From: Nematostella vectensis | Lineage: Eukaryota > Cnidaria > Anthozoa > Actiniaria > Edwardsiidae | Direction: 5' to 3' | Assembly: GCF_932526225.1 (NCBI RefSeq) | Contig: NC_064034.1 | Coordinates: 1,536,001 to 1,600,000 of the forward strand | DNA: 64,000 nucleotides | Shown: piece after piece, positions 1 through 16,900 of the stretch | How positions within the stretch are numbered: the first letter of the stretch is position 1 | Layout: each line of letters opens with the position of its first letter | The notes under the pieces: generated by a model | The model's input: the letters and a program-made list of their open reading frames with translations, nothing else | Told to the model about the DNA's origin: nothing | Database searches by the model: none | Program-made: the position numbers and the translations under genes

Positions 1-1741
1 CAAAATGGCTCTTTTTTACCGTATAGTAACGCAAGCATAAGCACAGACGAAAGCGCAAGCACAAGGGCTTTGTTTTAGTGAAAACGAGTTGGGGATAAGC
101 GTAAGCACAAGGGCTTTGTTTTAGTGAAAACGAGTTGCGGATAAGCGCAAGCACAAGGGCTCTGTTTTAGTGAAAACGAGTTGCGGATAAGCGCAAGCAC
201 AAGGGCTCTGTTTTAGTGAAAACGAGTTGCGGATAAGCGCAAGCACAAGGGCTCTGTTTTAATGAAAACGAGTTGCGGATAAGCGCAAGCACAAGGGCTT
301 TGTTTTAGTGAAAACGAGTTGCTGATAAGCACAAGCACAAGGGCTTTGTTTTAGTGAAAACGAGTTGCGGATAAGCGTAAGCACAAGGGCTTTGTTTTAG
401 TGAAAACGAGTTGCGGATAAGCGCAAGCGCAAGGGCTTTGTTTTAGTGAAAACGAGTTGCGGATAAGCGCAAGGGCTTTGTTTTAGTGAAAACGAGTTGG
501 GGATAAGCGCAAGCACAAGGGCTTTGTTTTAGTGAAAACGAGTTGCGGATAAGCGCAAGCGCAAGGGCTCTGTTTTAGTGAAAACGAGTTGCGGATAAGC
601 GCAAGCACAAGGGCTTTGTTTTAGTGAAAACGAGTTGCGGATAAGCGCAAGCGCAAGGGCTCTGTTTTAGTGAAAACGAGTTGCGGATAAGCGCAAGCAC
701 AAGGGCTGTGTTTTAGTGAAAACGAGTTGCGGATAAGCGCAAGCGCAAGGGCTTTGTTTTAGTGAAAACGAGTTGCGGATAAGCGTAAGCACAAGGGCTT
801 TGTTTTAGTGAAAACGAGTTGCGGATAAGCGCAAGCACAAGGGCTCTGTTTTAGTGAAAACGAGTTGCGGATAAGCGTAAGCACAAGGGCTTTGTTTTAG
901 TGAAAACGAGTTGCGGATAAGCGTAAGCACAAGGGCTTTGTTTTAGTGAAAACGAGTTGCGGATAAGCGCAAGCACAAGGGCTTTGTTTTAGTGAAAACG
1001 AGTTGCGGATAAGCGCAAGCACAAGGGCTTTGTTTTAGTGAAAACGAGTTGCGGATTAGCGTAAGCACAAGGGCTTTGTTTTAGTGAAAACGAGTTGCGG
1101 ATAAGCGCAAGCACAAGGGCTTTGTTTTAGTGAAAACGAGTTGCGGATAAGCGCAAGCACCAGGGCTTTGTTTTAGTGAAAACGAGTTGCGGATAAGCGC
1201 AAGGGCTTTGTTTTAGTGAAAACGAGTTGCGGATAAGCGCAAGCACAAGGGCTTTGTTTTAGTGAAAACGAGTTGCGGATAAGCGTAAGTACAAGGGCTT
1301 TGTTTTAGTGAAAACGGGTTGCGGATAAGCGCAAGCACAAGGGCTTTGTTTTAGTGAAAACGAGTTGCGGATAAGCGCAAGCACCAGGGCTTTGTTTTAG
1401 TGAAAACGAGTTGCGGATAAGCGCAAGGGCTTTGTTTTAGTGAAAACGAGTTGCGGATAAGCGCAAGCACAAGGGCTTTGTTTTAGTGAAAACGAGTTGC
1501 GGATAAGCGTAAGTACAAGGGCTTTGTTTTAGTGAAAACGAGTTGCGGATAAGCGCAAGCACAAGGGCTCTGTTTTAGTGAAAACGAGTTGCGGATAAGC
1601 GCAAGCGCTCTGTTTTAGTGAAAACGAGTTGCGGATAAGCGCAAGCACAAGGGCTCTGTTTTAGTGAAAACGAGTTGCGGATAAGCGCAAGCACAAGGGC
1701 TTTGTTTTAGTGAAAACGAGTTGCGGATAAGCGCAAGCGCA
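1..1741. repeat. 46-bp minisatellite, about 37 copies
   Basis: A tandem array opens the window and stops near 1741. The consensus unit is 46 bp and carries the words GCGGATAAGCGCAAGCAC, AAGGGCTTTG and TTTTAGTGAAAACGAGTT. Copies differ by single substitutions (GCGC/GCGT, TTT/TCT), and several are 40 bp because AAGCAC is missing. There are no unique spacers between copies, so it is not CRISPR-like. The array probably continues leftward outside the window. I see no gene in it. Confidence 0.95.
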
Positions 1742-2112
1742 AATTCAGATTTTGAATACTAGTTCCAAAAAGAAAAACCATTGGCGTTCCCCATTTACTT
1801 CATTTATTTGAATGATATTTACAATATAATAGCAATAATGCGAACATGTTGAACATAAAAACTATGCAAAGTGAATACCATTTGAGTTAAATAATGTGAG
1901 TAATCTGAAAAGAAGAAAAAAAAAAGTTGTAAATAAAAATGAGCTACTGTATAATATGAACAGACTTACTAATTAAAAGGGTCAATGCCATTGCCAAATT
2001 GGGAACTACTGTAGAGTCCATTACTATACATTTAGTTGATCTATCAGTATGCACATAACTTAACAATGTAGAAAAAAAAAACATCATTATTTCCTCCACT
2101 TAGAAAGGCTAC
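1742..2112. other. AT-rich spacer downstream of DIMT1
   Basis: This AT-rich stretch lies between the 46-bp array and the DIMT1 stop codon. It should contain the DIMT1 3' UTR, since DIMT1 is read leftward. A TTTATT near 1802 would read as AATAAA on the minus strand and could be its polyadenylation signal, but that is weak. No open frame or repeat is evident. Confidence 0.4.
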
Positions 2113-6696
<4,584 letters not shown>

Positions 6697-6848
6697 TTTG
6701 TGATATTTTCCGAGTTTCAACTCGCAGTTCGGTTTTTGCCTCTCACGTGCCTTCTTCTGCAAGGCGTTCTTATCGGCCGAAAGGGCAATGGGCACTAGTG
6801 AGCTACCTGTGTCCCTGGATCTGCGGGCTCTTGTTTTGGTTCAGAAAA
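6697..6848. promoter_or_regulatory. Bidirectional promoter between DIMT1 and SETD9
   Basis: The start codons of DIMT1 (minus, 6696) and SETD9 (plus, 6849) are divergent and only 152 bp apart, so both genes must share this promoter region or have overlapping 5' ends. No TATA box is evident. It contains TCACGTG at about 6748-6754, an E-box-like motif. The assignment is positional inference. Confidence 0.6.
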
Positions 6849-7851
6849 ATGCAAAGATGGCTGGAGAAATGGACAAACTACAAATACAGATTCGTTCCGT
6901 GGATAGTGTTTAATCTAAAGAACAGGTAAGAGCAATGTGGAAGCACCCACCTATCTTCTATAGTAAATGTCGAATTGATGGCGATTCGTACACAGTGTCA
7001 TTTTTCCTCAAAGAAACAACTCTACAGCACTTTTCTTCCCAACCCTGAGATGCAATTGCTAAAGCACTTTATTATTCTTTTAGGACAGTAAGAGAAGTAC
7101 CTTCAAATTTTCAAGACAAAGTAGCCTCAAACGATGAATTGTTCTCATCCCTGAAAACATTCTTCAATGCGCTTGATGGAAATTACAGTGCACAGTCAGC
7201 TCTCAAAGTCATGAGAGATGTATTTGGGTACCAAATAGAAATACAGAACAGTTCCATACCAGGGGTGGGCAGGGGAGTATTTGTCACTAGCGGTTCCATC
7301 CCTAGAGGAAGGCTTGTGGCGCTATACCCTGGTACCGTATACTGGCCTTATGAACCAATCATGCTCCAGTCTGTTGGTAACCAGTTTGTGTTCCGCTGTA
7401 TTGATGGTATTCATATTGATGGGAATGACTCAGGGATATCAAAGATCATCTACAGGTAAAGTTTAATACTCAAATTGTCCTCATTTAATATTTATAGTTG
7501 TCTAAAGAACAACCCTTTTATTATAGATCAATTGGCAAAAGAGATGAACTAGGGCCATATGCACCGTGCGACTCATCATGGCTTGGCTCCTCACTACACA
7601 ACCCTTTAGCTATAGGCCAATATGTGAACAATGGATCAAGGAATCGCCCTGCTAATGTGGCTTATCAGGAACTTGATATCCAAGTATCAGAACTCTCAGT
7701 CAAACTTATGAAGTATGTGCCGAATGTTTGGTATGGCGGTGATAACATAGGGCGGACCAATCCATTTATCAGAACTGTCACCTTAGTATCAACTTGTGAT
7801 ATTAAAGAAGGAGAAGAATTATTTTCATCCTATTTTACAGTGGTCAACTAA
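6849..7851 (+). CDS. SETD9: SETD9, SET-domain protein, 3 exons
   Basis: Exons are 6849-6925, 7084-7455 and 7527-7851, giving 774 bp (257 residues) with matching phases and GT-AG junctions. The N-terminal NYKYRFVPWI segment is a SETD9 signature. The SET domain runs from about residue 80 to the end: GVGRGVF at 86-92, the pseudoknot motif VNNGSRNRPANV near 183-194 and GEELFSSYF near 245-253. SET enzymes transfer a methyl group from SAM, usually to lysine; the physiological substrate of SETD9 is not established to my knowledge. The canonical NHS of SET domains is NNG here, as in other SETD9 proteins. The ATG at 6849 was chosen because MQRWLEKW matches the family. The gene converges on METTL4, with only 121 bp between stop codons. 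Confidence 0.94.
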
Positions 7852-7972
7852 ATATGAAACAAATGGTAACTATCTATCTATGTAGAAATGAATATGATTA
7901 AATTGAAATTAAAAAAGTCAATGATTTGGGCATGGAATCACCCTTTTGGATCACTAGCTACAATTCATTTGT

Positions 7973-10900
7973 CTAAGGCTCAACTTCAGGCTTATCAGCT
8001 TTCTCCATGCTAGGCCTTGTAGAAGTTGTGTTGCCACTGCAGGAAGGAGTTTCTCTATCCAATTGTTCAAAGTGTCCAATGTGTTGAAACTTAAGAACCT
8101 GAAATGATCGTAACAATAGATATTTTACTAGATGAGCACAAGAATTGCTTTTTGGTTGTTTGCATTAGTAACACACATATACAGTATAAGTAAAGGTTGT
8201 AGTACAGTATGACCTAGGTATATGGGACCCTCGCCAACCAAAGAACATTTAGTCTTTTAGGTTGAGTTTGTTTTAAAAGTTTAAGCTACAGAAGTGGACT
8301 AGTGAATACTGTACAGATGGCCTATGTTATACCTGATTTCCCCAGCTTGTCCAACCAGGGGTTAAGTTGCGTGCAAACATCTCTAGACAGTGTGGATGTC
8401 GGGGCAAAAAGTCCTTGAATACATCTGAAGAAAGCCAATATTTGTTTGTTATTTGACTCTTAATCTACTGTATTGCATTTTTTAGTCAATGTGTAATATC
8501 ATTACAGGATTCATACCACAATGGAAATTGGAAATTCGGGCTAGGGTAGGGAAGTGGCGTTGGGGAGGTTTCTAAGTTAAAATTCAAAGAAGAGGTTTGT
8601 CCAAACAAATATTGTACTTGGGAAATCACAGGAGATTTGAAAAGGGGGGAGCTCTGAGGGGGGGTGGGAGGAGGGCAGTTTTCTAGAATCACATATTACA
8701 CATACCTCCAAGTGGTGGCTTTCTAGAGTGCTTCAGGCATGGTACGCTGCAAATGACTTGGTGTTCAGGGACCTGTTTTACACCACCATCAATAGAAGCA
8801 CCAGGTAAGATTGGTAAACTTTCTCCATAGTTTCTTGTTGCATACTCTATGGGTTTAGCTGTTGAGTCTAAATGCAGAGAGTCCCCCTCTTGTTGTCTTG
8901 CCTGGTGGCTTATCTGCTTGTTGCACCGGCCAATGATGAGTGTCTCGTATGGTTTTTTGTGTGCTGACTCCATGCCAACAACATACTCTCCAGTTTTTGT
9001 TACCTAAAATTCCAAAGATCAAGATTTAAAATCAATATACAGTAACATTTTAAATTATTTCTAATACAAGAAAATTAAAAGTAACAAAATATGTTTTTTT
9101 TTTTTAGTATTCAAGATATATGAGAAAAAGAGCTGTTTAATTATATATTAAAATAGTTCCTCCATAAGGACGACACCCTTAGGGCCAAGTTTAGTGACTA
9201 TAAGGGGCAGGCCACCTGATAGGGTGGGGTCAGGGCCTCTCATGAACAAGATATAAATTTAAAACTGTCTGTCCTAACAGGTCTTACTATTCCAACCTCT
9301 CCTTTCTGCTGAACAGGGTTCTGATCTTAACATTTTGCTTTATGTAAAAGTAAAAGGTTGTCCTAAACAGGGTGTGAAAATTTAGGTGGTTGTACTTGAC
9401 AGATGTTATTTCAGATATTTTGTCCTTAACAGGGGCTGAGTGCCCCTTCTCCCTTTGGATTCAGTTGTCCTATTAATGGGTGGCCGACTAATACAACAGT
9501 ACCTTGATCCAGTGCCACTCAGCAATGACATCCACCCCCCATGAAGGCAGCAGCTCACTCCTTGTAAACCTGATGTACTTGGCCTTATTTGTGACCCACA
9601 CAGCGAGCAAGCCTCCAGGAGCAATAAGCTCAGGGACAGGCAAGGCCTTGATTTGCCACAATGACATGAAAGAGTACCTTCAATGAAAAAGCATCTTTAA
9701 TCTTATCACCAAGTTATCATTCAATGATTCAATGCAAAGGATTTACCTGTGATTACATTTATGAGAGTGACGAAAATTAGAGTGAGGATAAATCAAATAC
9801 ATTTAAAAAACAGTTGCTCACTTACATCCTTTTTCTTTTTGCTGATTTGTTGTACCATGGCGGATCAATAACAATTAGATCAAAGGGTCTGGATGACCTT
9901 ACTAAAAAAAAAAGACCACATTTGCTTTTCATGCCATTACATATCACATCACTGTTTGAAATGAAAAAGCTTTAAGCCCCATCTTTTTTAAGCCCCTCCC
10001 ACAAATAATCAATTAAGCCCTACTCTATTCAAGCCCCCCCCCCCCTGCCCTTCCCTTGGTTTATATAAAATAGAATAACAAATTTCTTTGTTAATAACAG
10101 AAATACCTTCATGACAAGAGTAAAAAGAGACTTTGAGCTACCCTAGTCCCCAGGCCCCTTCTCTTAATTAAAGTCCTCCACTGCCTCCCCCTACCCCCAA
10201 AAAAGAAAAAAAAGTAAGGGGTTTCTTAAGAGCATTTATGGTATATGCACTTCACTTTCAGTATGAATCAAGAATTATATCTTTGGGAAAACACAATTTT
10301 TACTTTACCATGTTCTATCACAGGTTGCAGTTTTGTGGCGTCAGAATTGAGGAAGGAGGACATGGAAGGCAAAATGTATATCTCTCCATTCAACGATACC
10401 AAGGAGGCTGTTTCATGTTCATGGTGGTGCATTGCTTTATCAAGTACAGCATTATCGTGTTCTTTTGGTATTTCTATAGGATGAAAACAATACAAAGGGC
10501 CATGGCTGTAACTATGTAGTGTGATACAACACATAAAACCAGTCTGATGTTTACCTCCTGGGAGATATTTTTTAAACTAAAGTGACACTGGCAGAAAAAG
10601 GCCAACAATATCTAATTTGCTTTTCCAAACTGATAGAATGGGGCTCAGATCTTGGATATTCCTTACCATTGTCTGTGCCAAGACATGCTGATTGCTGATG
10701 GGACGGCGACACAAAGTAACCCAGTTGACGACCTAGCGAAATGAGTGATCTAGCTGCAGTTGCAATTGAACAATGTACCTGGGTAAAATAAATCACAGGA
10801 AAACATTACAATTTAACTGCAATAGCATCCAGTAGGTGTTGTATGTGCAAAACCCTGCTCATTCAACTCAGAATCTAATAGAACATTTACAAATCTTTGA

Positions 10901-11567
10901 AATGTATGTAACAGTGAAGGCAGTGAACTATGAGCCATCCCCTTTGGCCACCAAAACGTTGATCATTTCTTATTGAAGGATTGTCATATATATTATCCTT
11001 TTTTTCATACGAAACCTATACTGCACACCCGCCTAAGCAAATGCTGGGCATGTGCCTTTAGGAAGGCATGTACAGGAAAAGGAAGAGTCTAGAATAAGAA
11101 AATACAAATGAAATGCTTAATAAGAGAATACCTAAAACAAGATGTTACATACCTTGCGGTGGTACTCGATATTTTGTAACTCTCCCTCATTCATAGTAGC
11201 TGGGTCTCTGGCCTTTTTTCTCTATGGAGTAATATAATAATAAAAAAGATAAGGCGATCTTGATGCACAAGCTTTTTAAAACTGTGTTATTAAAAAGCAT
11301 AATAAGACATGGCCCTATTTCTGACTTTTAAATATATTTCTACTTACTGACCTTTTTCTTTGGTGGCTGTTGGCCGCCATCTTGTTTGGTTGTAGTTGTT
11401 GTGATATAAGGCCTCCATAGTTCGAACAACTCAGATTTGCACTTATACGGTAGGGGTGAAAGGCTTAATGATATGGATTTTTCGTGATCGACTAGAAATC
11501 CTTGCGAATTACAAGTGATAAACGCCACTTTGGTCGGCCTGCTTTGGTCTTTACACAAATTGTACAC
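7973..11567 (-). CDS. METTL4: METTL4, MT-A70 family N6-adenine methyltransferase, at least 9 exons
   Basis: Exons in transcript order: 11567-11352 (5' end unresolved), 11221-11153, 10778-10667, 10473-10309, 9901-9826, 9677-9503, 9003-8706, 8424-8333, 8098-7973. All phases join, giving about 442 residues (human is 472). The catalytic DPPW motif sits in FDLIVIDPPWYNKS (exon 9826-9901). The downstream signatures ALPVPELIAPGGLLAVWVTN, AEWHWIK, HKKPYE, SVPCLKHSRKPPL and FARNLTPGWTSWGNQ are those of METTL4. The human enzyme methylates N6 of 2'-O-methyladenosine in U2 snRNA; a DNA 6mA role is debated. The exon-1 frame opens at 11567 with GTG and has an in-frame TGA two codons further upstream, so the real ATG probably lies in an unseen upstream exon. 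The first intron uses a GTCAGT donor. Confidence 0.93.
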
Positions 11568-13255
11568 TTCGATTCAATCTCTGACAGGCGTCCCTCGTAG
11601 AAGCACAGACGGCCCAGGCTAGTGGCCAACCAAGGGGCTGATTCTCACATGATTTTTCGTATCAACTCTTTGTTTAGTCGATTCCAGAAGTGCTTATGTT
11701 GTTTTTGTTGAGCGATCTGGGGTCTAACTCTAAAATACAATGGTTCTCTTACACAATGATGGCTCGTGTGCATTTGTATGGGGGGAGGGAGGGGCTTTAA
11801 TTTTTATAATACAATGCAATTGTTTATTTCAGTACCTAGCACTAGCAAAGTACCAAGTGTGAGAAATCATCTATTTCCATCTGCTGATATGGGGAGCCAA
11901 TGAGGGTTTTTCGATTGAATTTGGTAAAATAAAGTATTAAACTTTGCTTTTAGATTGCTATTTCTAGGTTTTACTACATTATGTGCCAATAAATACAAAG
12001 TGTGTCGGAAAAGGGCTCTTTTAAGAGTGAAGTTGTCATTTTATAGTCGAGTTTTTTTGTGGTTTCAGTAATGCAATTGCAGCTGAGGGCAAAAGTACGC
12101 AACGGACGATCACCATTTGGACAAAGACAAGAAGAGATAGGGTCAGATGTCATACTTTTTCATACTTTTATTAAGTTTACATTATAAAAAGAGACACCGA
12201 AAACAGTGGACCCTCAGGGTGCCAGGACGAAAAGCACAGGATCACCAAGGCAAGAAACCCAGTGAATTTCCAATATCTCGAGAGCGACTAACTGGAATAC
12301 ATAGGTCTATTGGAATGTCAGGATTCTTAAGAGCCGACTAAAATATTAGCTATTAACATTTACAAATGCTTCAATAAAGAATCTGTTACTGTTTGCACTT
12401 TGTACTTTGATAGCGCCGTAAATATTCTTGTTCTCTGAAAATACTTCCCCTCCCGTTGTGGCAAACCACACAATTTATAAAATAAAGCAGTAATATTGCG
12501 ATTAATGAAATATTGTAGTTTCTATTTTACAATGAGTTTGTCTTTAACCTGCAATCATTGCTTCGGTATCGTCAATAAAATAGTTCACTAGCACGCGTCC
12601 ACTTCACCAATTCCGAACATCGTGCGTCAATCCTGTGAATACTGTGCAATTATCGTGCAACCATAACGCGACCATTTTGCGGTCAGGCCGAGAATATCCT
12701 GTGATGGCGCCGCGGTCAGTGTTCAGCCATCCAACGATCCTTGTGCAATCAACCCACGAGCAGCGTACGACCGCTGTGGGATCATCGCCGAATATTTGTC
12801 CACGACGCGACTAACGTGCGGTCCTCCCGCGAACAGCGTGAGGCCGCAATGCAATAACTCTCAGAGTTATTTCTTGACGTCTAACTGAAGCTGTCGTTGA
12901 CAATAATGAGCTTCTACTCTCATCGTGCTCACGCCACACTGTGGCTCGCGTTGAAACTCATCGAGATTTTACGGAGGAGAGCGGAGCCTTCCCTGGAAAA
13001 ATAATTAAAAAAAAAGCTTTTTAATCAGTGCGTCCTTTTACCACAAAATGGTTGATAAAGTTTAATTACTTCTTAGTATATACCATACCAATCTATACTT
13101 TTCTAGCGCAACTTAAAGTGACCAGAGTTTACTTAAAAGAAATATAGTTTATAAAAATGGCTTGGGTGTGTGCATCCAACAGGGCCCGTAAAGCATAGGA
13201 GGTTGTCCTAATTAGAAGTTGCGATTGTGACGTAACGTATGACGTGTGACGTGTG
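11568..13255. other. Intergenic spacer with CpG-rich block and TGACGT cluster
   Basis: I find no convincing gene here. Positions 12590-12960 are much richer in G+C and CpG than their surroundings (many CGCG, GCGC and CGTGC words), compatible with a promoter-like island, perhaps holding the missing first exon of METTL4, or with an old repeat. At about 13219-13258 the motif TGACGT recurs several times (GTGACGTAACGTATGACGTG and following), which resembles a run of CREB/ATF half-sites. The small open frame at 12147-12341 shows no recognisable domain. Confidence 0.35.
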
Positions 13256-13968
13256 ACGTATTGTGTATGACACAAATGACCCAAGGGTAAGTTAGCTGCT
13301 TAGAGACGTAAATTATGACACAAATGACTTAAGGGATGAGTTAGCTGCTTAGAGACGTAAATTATGACACAAATGACTTAAGGGATGAGTTAGCTGCTTA
13401 GAGACGTAAATTATGACACAAATGACTTAAGGGATGAGTTAGCTGCTTAGAGACGTAAATTATGACACAAATGACTTAAGGGATGAGTTAGCTGCTTAGA
13501 GACGTAAATTATGACACAAATGACTTAAGGGATGAGTTAGCTGCTTAGAGACGTAAATTATGACACAAATGACTTAAGGGATGAGTTAGCTGCTTAGAGA
13601 CGTAAATTATGACACAAATGACTTAAGGGATGAGTTAGCTGCTTAGAGACGTAAATTATGACACAAATGACTTAAGGGATGAGTTAGCTGCTTAGAGACG
13701 TAAATTATGACACAAATGACTTAAGGGATGAGTTAGCTGCTTAGAGACGTAAATTATGACACAAATGACTTAAGGGATGAGTTAGCTGCTTAGAGACGTA
13801 AATTATGACACAAATGACTTAAGGGATGAGTTAGCTGCTTAGAGACGTAAATTATGACACAAATGACTTAAGGGATGAGTTAGCTGCTTAGAGACGTAAA
13901 TTATGACACAAATGACTTAAGGGATGAGTTAGCTGCTTAGAGACGTACAGTGTTTCATACCGCTATGT
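13256..13968. repeat. 49-bp minisatellite, 14 copies, nearly perfect
   Basis: The unit is 49 bp and contains GACGTAAATTATGACACAAA, TGACTTAAGGGATGAG and TTAGCTGCTTAGA. GACGTA starts fall exactly 49 bp apart from 13305 to 13942, and the interior copies look identical, so the array is young or recently homogenised. A diverged copy (CACAAATGAATCAAGGGATGAGTTAG, split by the DOCK stop codon region at 13968) forms the right edge. The last DOCK exon therefore merges into this array. Confidence 0.95.
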
Positions 13969-16900
13969 CACACAAATGAATCAAGGGATGAGTTAGAGCT
14001 AACCGTTGATACTAAAAGTTGAGTTCTAACATACTTTTTCCTCATGGAGCCTCGGAGCGATCCAAACTTGTTCCTAAGGAGTGGCTCTAGCTGTTCCATG
14101 AGCTTGTGGTAGTTGCGCTCGAGTTCCTTCTGATAGGCGCGCTGGTCTGACTTGATGAGCTGCTTGTTGACGTGGAGGGCGTCACCGCACCTACATCACA
14201 CGATACACAAGTCACCTTAAGATAATATCAATATAACACCGCACCTACATCGCACGATACACACAAGTCAAAGTCATTCAAACACCGCACCTATACCGCA
14301 CGATACACACAAGTCATCTTAAGTTAAAGTCACGGAAACACCTAGGTGCATGGCGTGCTTGAGTTATAGAAGTAGCTTATGTGATACCTCTTCATGAATT
14401 CTTTGAATGATAGCCGTAGTTTGTGGTGATGCCTGTTGAACACTTGCGGCTCCAAGTCCGGCTCATCGTCCGCATTCGTGTCTGAGTGTAGAAACACAAT
14501 GGCGATCTCTAGTGGACCCTAGAGAGACACAACAAGATCTTTAAACAACACATTCATGTCTAGGCAGGGCTTCTGGAATTACGCGAAAAAAAACTCCAAA
14601 TTAAGCGGGATTCTTTGCTAAATTACGCGGAAAATCAATCATTACGCGCTAAATTACGCGGGATTTTGCAATACATTTTTCTTTAAAAATCAAAATTTTG
14701 CTGGATTTTTTACTGAATTACGCGCTATATTACACGGAATATCAACTGTTACGCCCAAAATACATTTTCTACCGAAGGAAAGCACGAAATAACTTTAAAA
14801 GGTCATTTTTTTTTGCGTGAAAATATCTTAGGCAAGTTTTCATTGGCTCCTAGCCACCAGCCAATTAAAAAAAGGTATTTTATTATTAGTCCTAGGCCTT
14901 CGCGGTTTAGCAAAGAACGCCTAGTCGAAATTCAGTTCAAAATATCGCACTCTTACGAAGAATATCTCTCTTTTTTACGAGAAATAGAGGTAAGAACCCT
15001 AAAAGAACACATCAGCTGTTATATTAAATGTTTTGTCTTTCAAAATTTAGCCAAATTACGCGGGATTACGCGGAAAAATCCAAATTACGCGCTTCCGCAC
15101 AAGCGCGTAATTCCAGAAGCCCTGTCTAGGTGAAGGGAAACAATGTCAATTTCTCGTGAGCACACAACAAATCCGTTGAATAAACGGAGTTTTCCTGCTT
15201 CATTCTGGTTACGGTTATCCCTAGAGTCAATGAAAGCGCGAGTTAACCTGTATCTCTAGAGATAAAGTGAATGAACCTGGTTGACGGTTGTGCCGATAGA
15301 CCCCTGTAGCACCATCTGTAACATCTTGGCGTCTGGTGAATGCGAATAGATGGCATTATACAACTCGTGCGTCCTGTTCTGCATATCCTCGATGGCGACT
15401 TCAATAGGGCTCAGCACGATCTGCGACACAGCATATAATTTATGATCACGATTGAGTGAAACCCTGTGAACACTAAACACACGAATCACCGACCAAAAGG
15501 CTTAACAGGGGTAAGCACAATCTCAAGTATATGATCTTTAGTGTCAGCCCTGTTCAATTACGAGTACTCTCCAAGCAAGGTCTCTTATTTAAGCAAATGC
15601 GTTTAATCAAGAATAACCAAGTTTGTCTAAAAGGCCTCTTTACCTGCTCGCGGTGCATGACGGATACTCGCGTCTTGAGGTACGGGAAGGAGTTTGCCAC
15701 TGTGAGTATCGTCTTTCGCTTGTACTGGTTGCAAAGGTCGCCACGAGCTTTACCACTAGGCGTGAATGGCGTGACATACAGAAAGCGACCTGTAACGCAA
15801 ACAACATTATATAGGTATAATGTCACTCAGGTCACTGCCGTCAGAATTGCGGTCTCCGGTTTCTGTCACTGTGCCCTTTTGGGTATTCTAACAAACATGG
15901 CAGGTTATTGGCTACTCTGCCTTGTGACGCACAAAACAATCCAATTATGTTGAGTGTTGATTCCGATAATCAACGTCACTACCTCATCCAGTCGGGCTTA
16001 TTGTGGGTGCATGTGTATAAGCTTTGGTTACCAAAAGCCAGCTTGTAAGGTACACATGTAGGTTGTAATTTGTGTCCATAAGGAGAATACGTACGTAAGT
16101 TGTAGTTCTTGTCGAAGTAGGTTTTTCGGTCCTTCATCTCGTACTCATCAAAAAACGGCTCCACGTAAGTCAACTGGATGTACGCCAAGTTAGGGTCTAA
16201 TTTGTCGCGGTCCACCGCATTCGAATCCTTGATCACTTCAACGAACTCCTCGCCAAATTTATCCCCGTAGAATGCCTGATCACAAGAAAACACGTGGTTA
16301 GACGATCACGTGATCTCGAATGTAGGATCATCCCGCCCTACTTTGATAGAATGTCAACTAAGGCTTTTTCATTGGCTAGGCATTTCTGTGCAGAACCCCT
16401 TCCCCCGCCTCATCCTGATATAATGTCAACAAAGGCTTTTTCATTGAGGAACCGTGTGCACAGCCGCTGCCCACCTGGAGTCTGTGAGAGATCTCAGGGA
16501 GTTTCGTAATCGCGGGCTCCTTGTAAACATATTCCTCCCCGTCAAGGTCGCCGAATTTGGATCCGTAGAAACCAACACGGAAATACGTGCCCATCATACG
16601 CTTGCCTTCCTGCAAGGAAAACAAGGTCAAGACCTCACAAGGACAGAGACATTTTAAATTATATCCCATCACCTCCAGCTCGGATCTCCCTTTTCCTTCG
16701 AGACCACAGAGCTACGCCAGACTTACCGATTGAATGTTCTTCATTTTTTTTAATACATATTTATTGTTCCGTGTACAATTTTTTTTACAACATCTCTCTT
16801 TTTTTTACATTCTTCTTTTTTACATTTTTTTTACATTATACTTGTTACATTTTCCCTTTTTTTGTATTTCTTATTCTTTTTCTTTTTTTACATTTACTTT

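Noticed and set aside
1-1741. CRISPR-like array
   Set aside because: Units are contiguous with no unique spacers and the DNA is eukaryotic.
7139-7466. Separate plus-strand frames at 7139 and 7281
   Set aside because: The first is part of SETD9 exon 2; the second is an out-of-frame shadow of it.
14813-15133. 106-codon frame as a gene
   Set aside because: It lies inside the 560-bp inverted-repeat element, crosses its right end, and has no recognisable domain.
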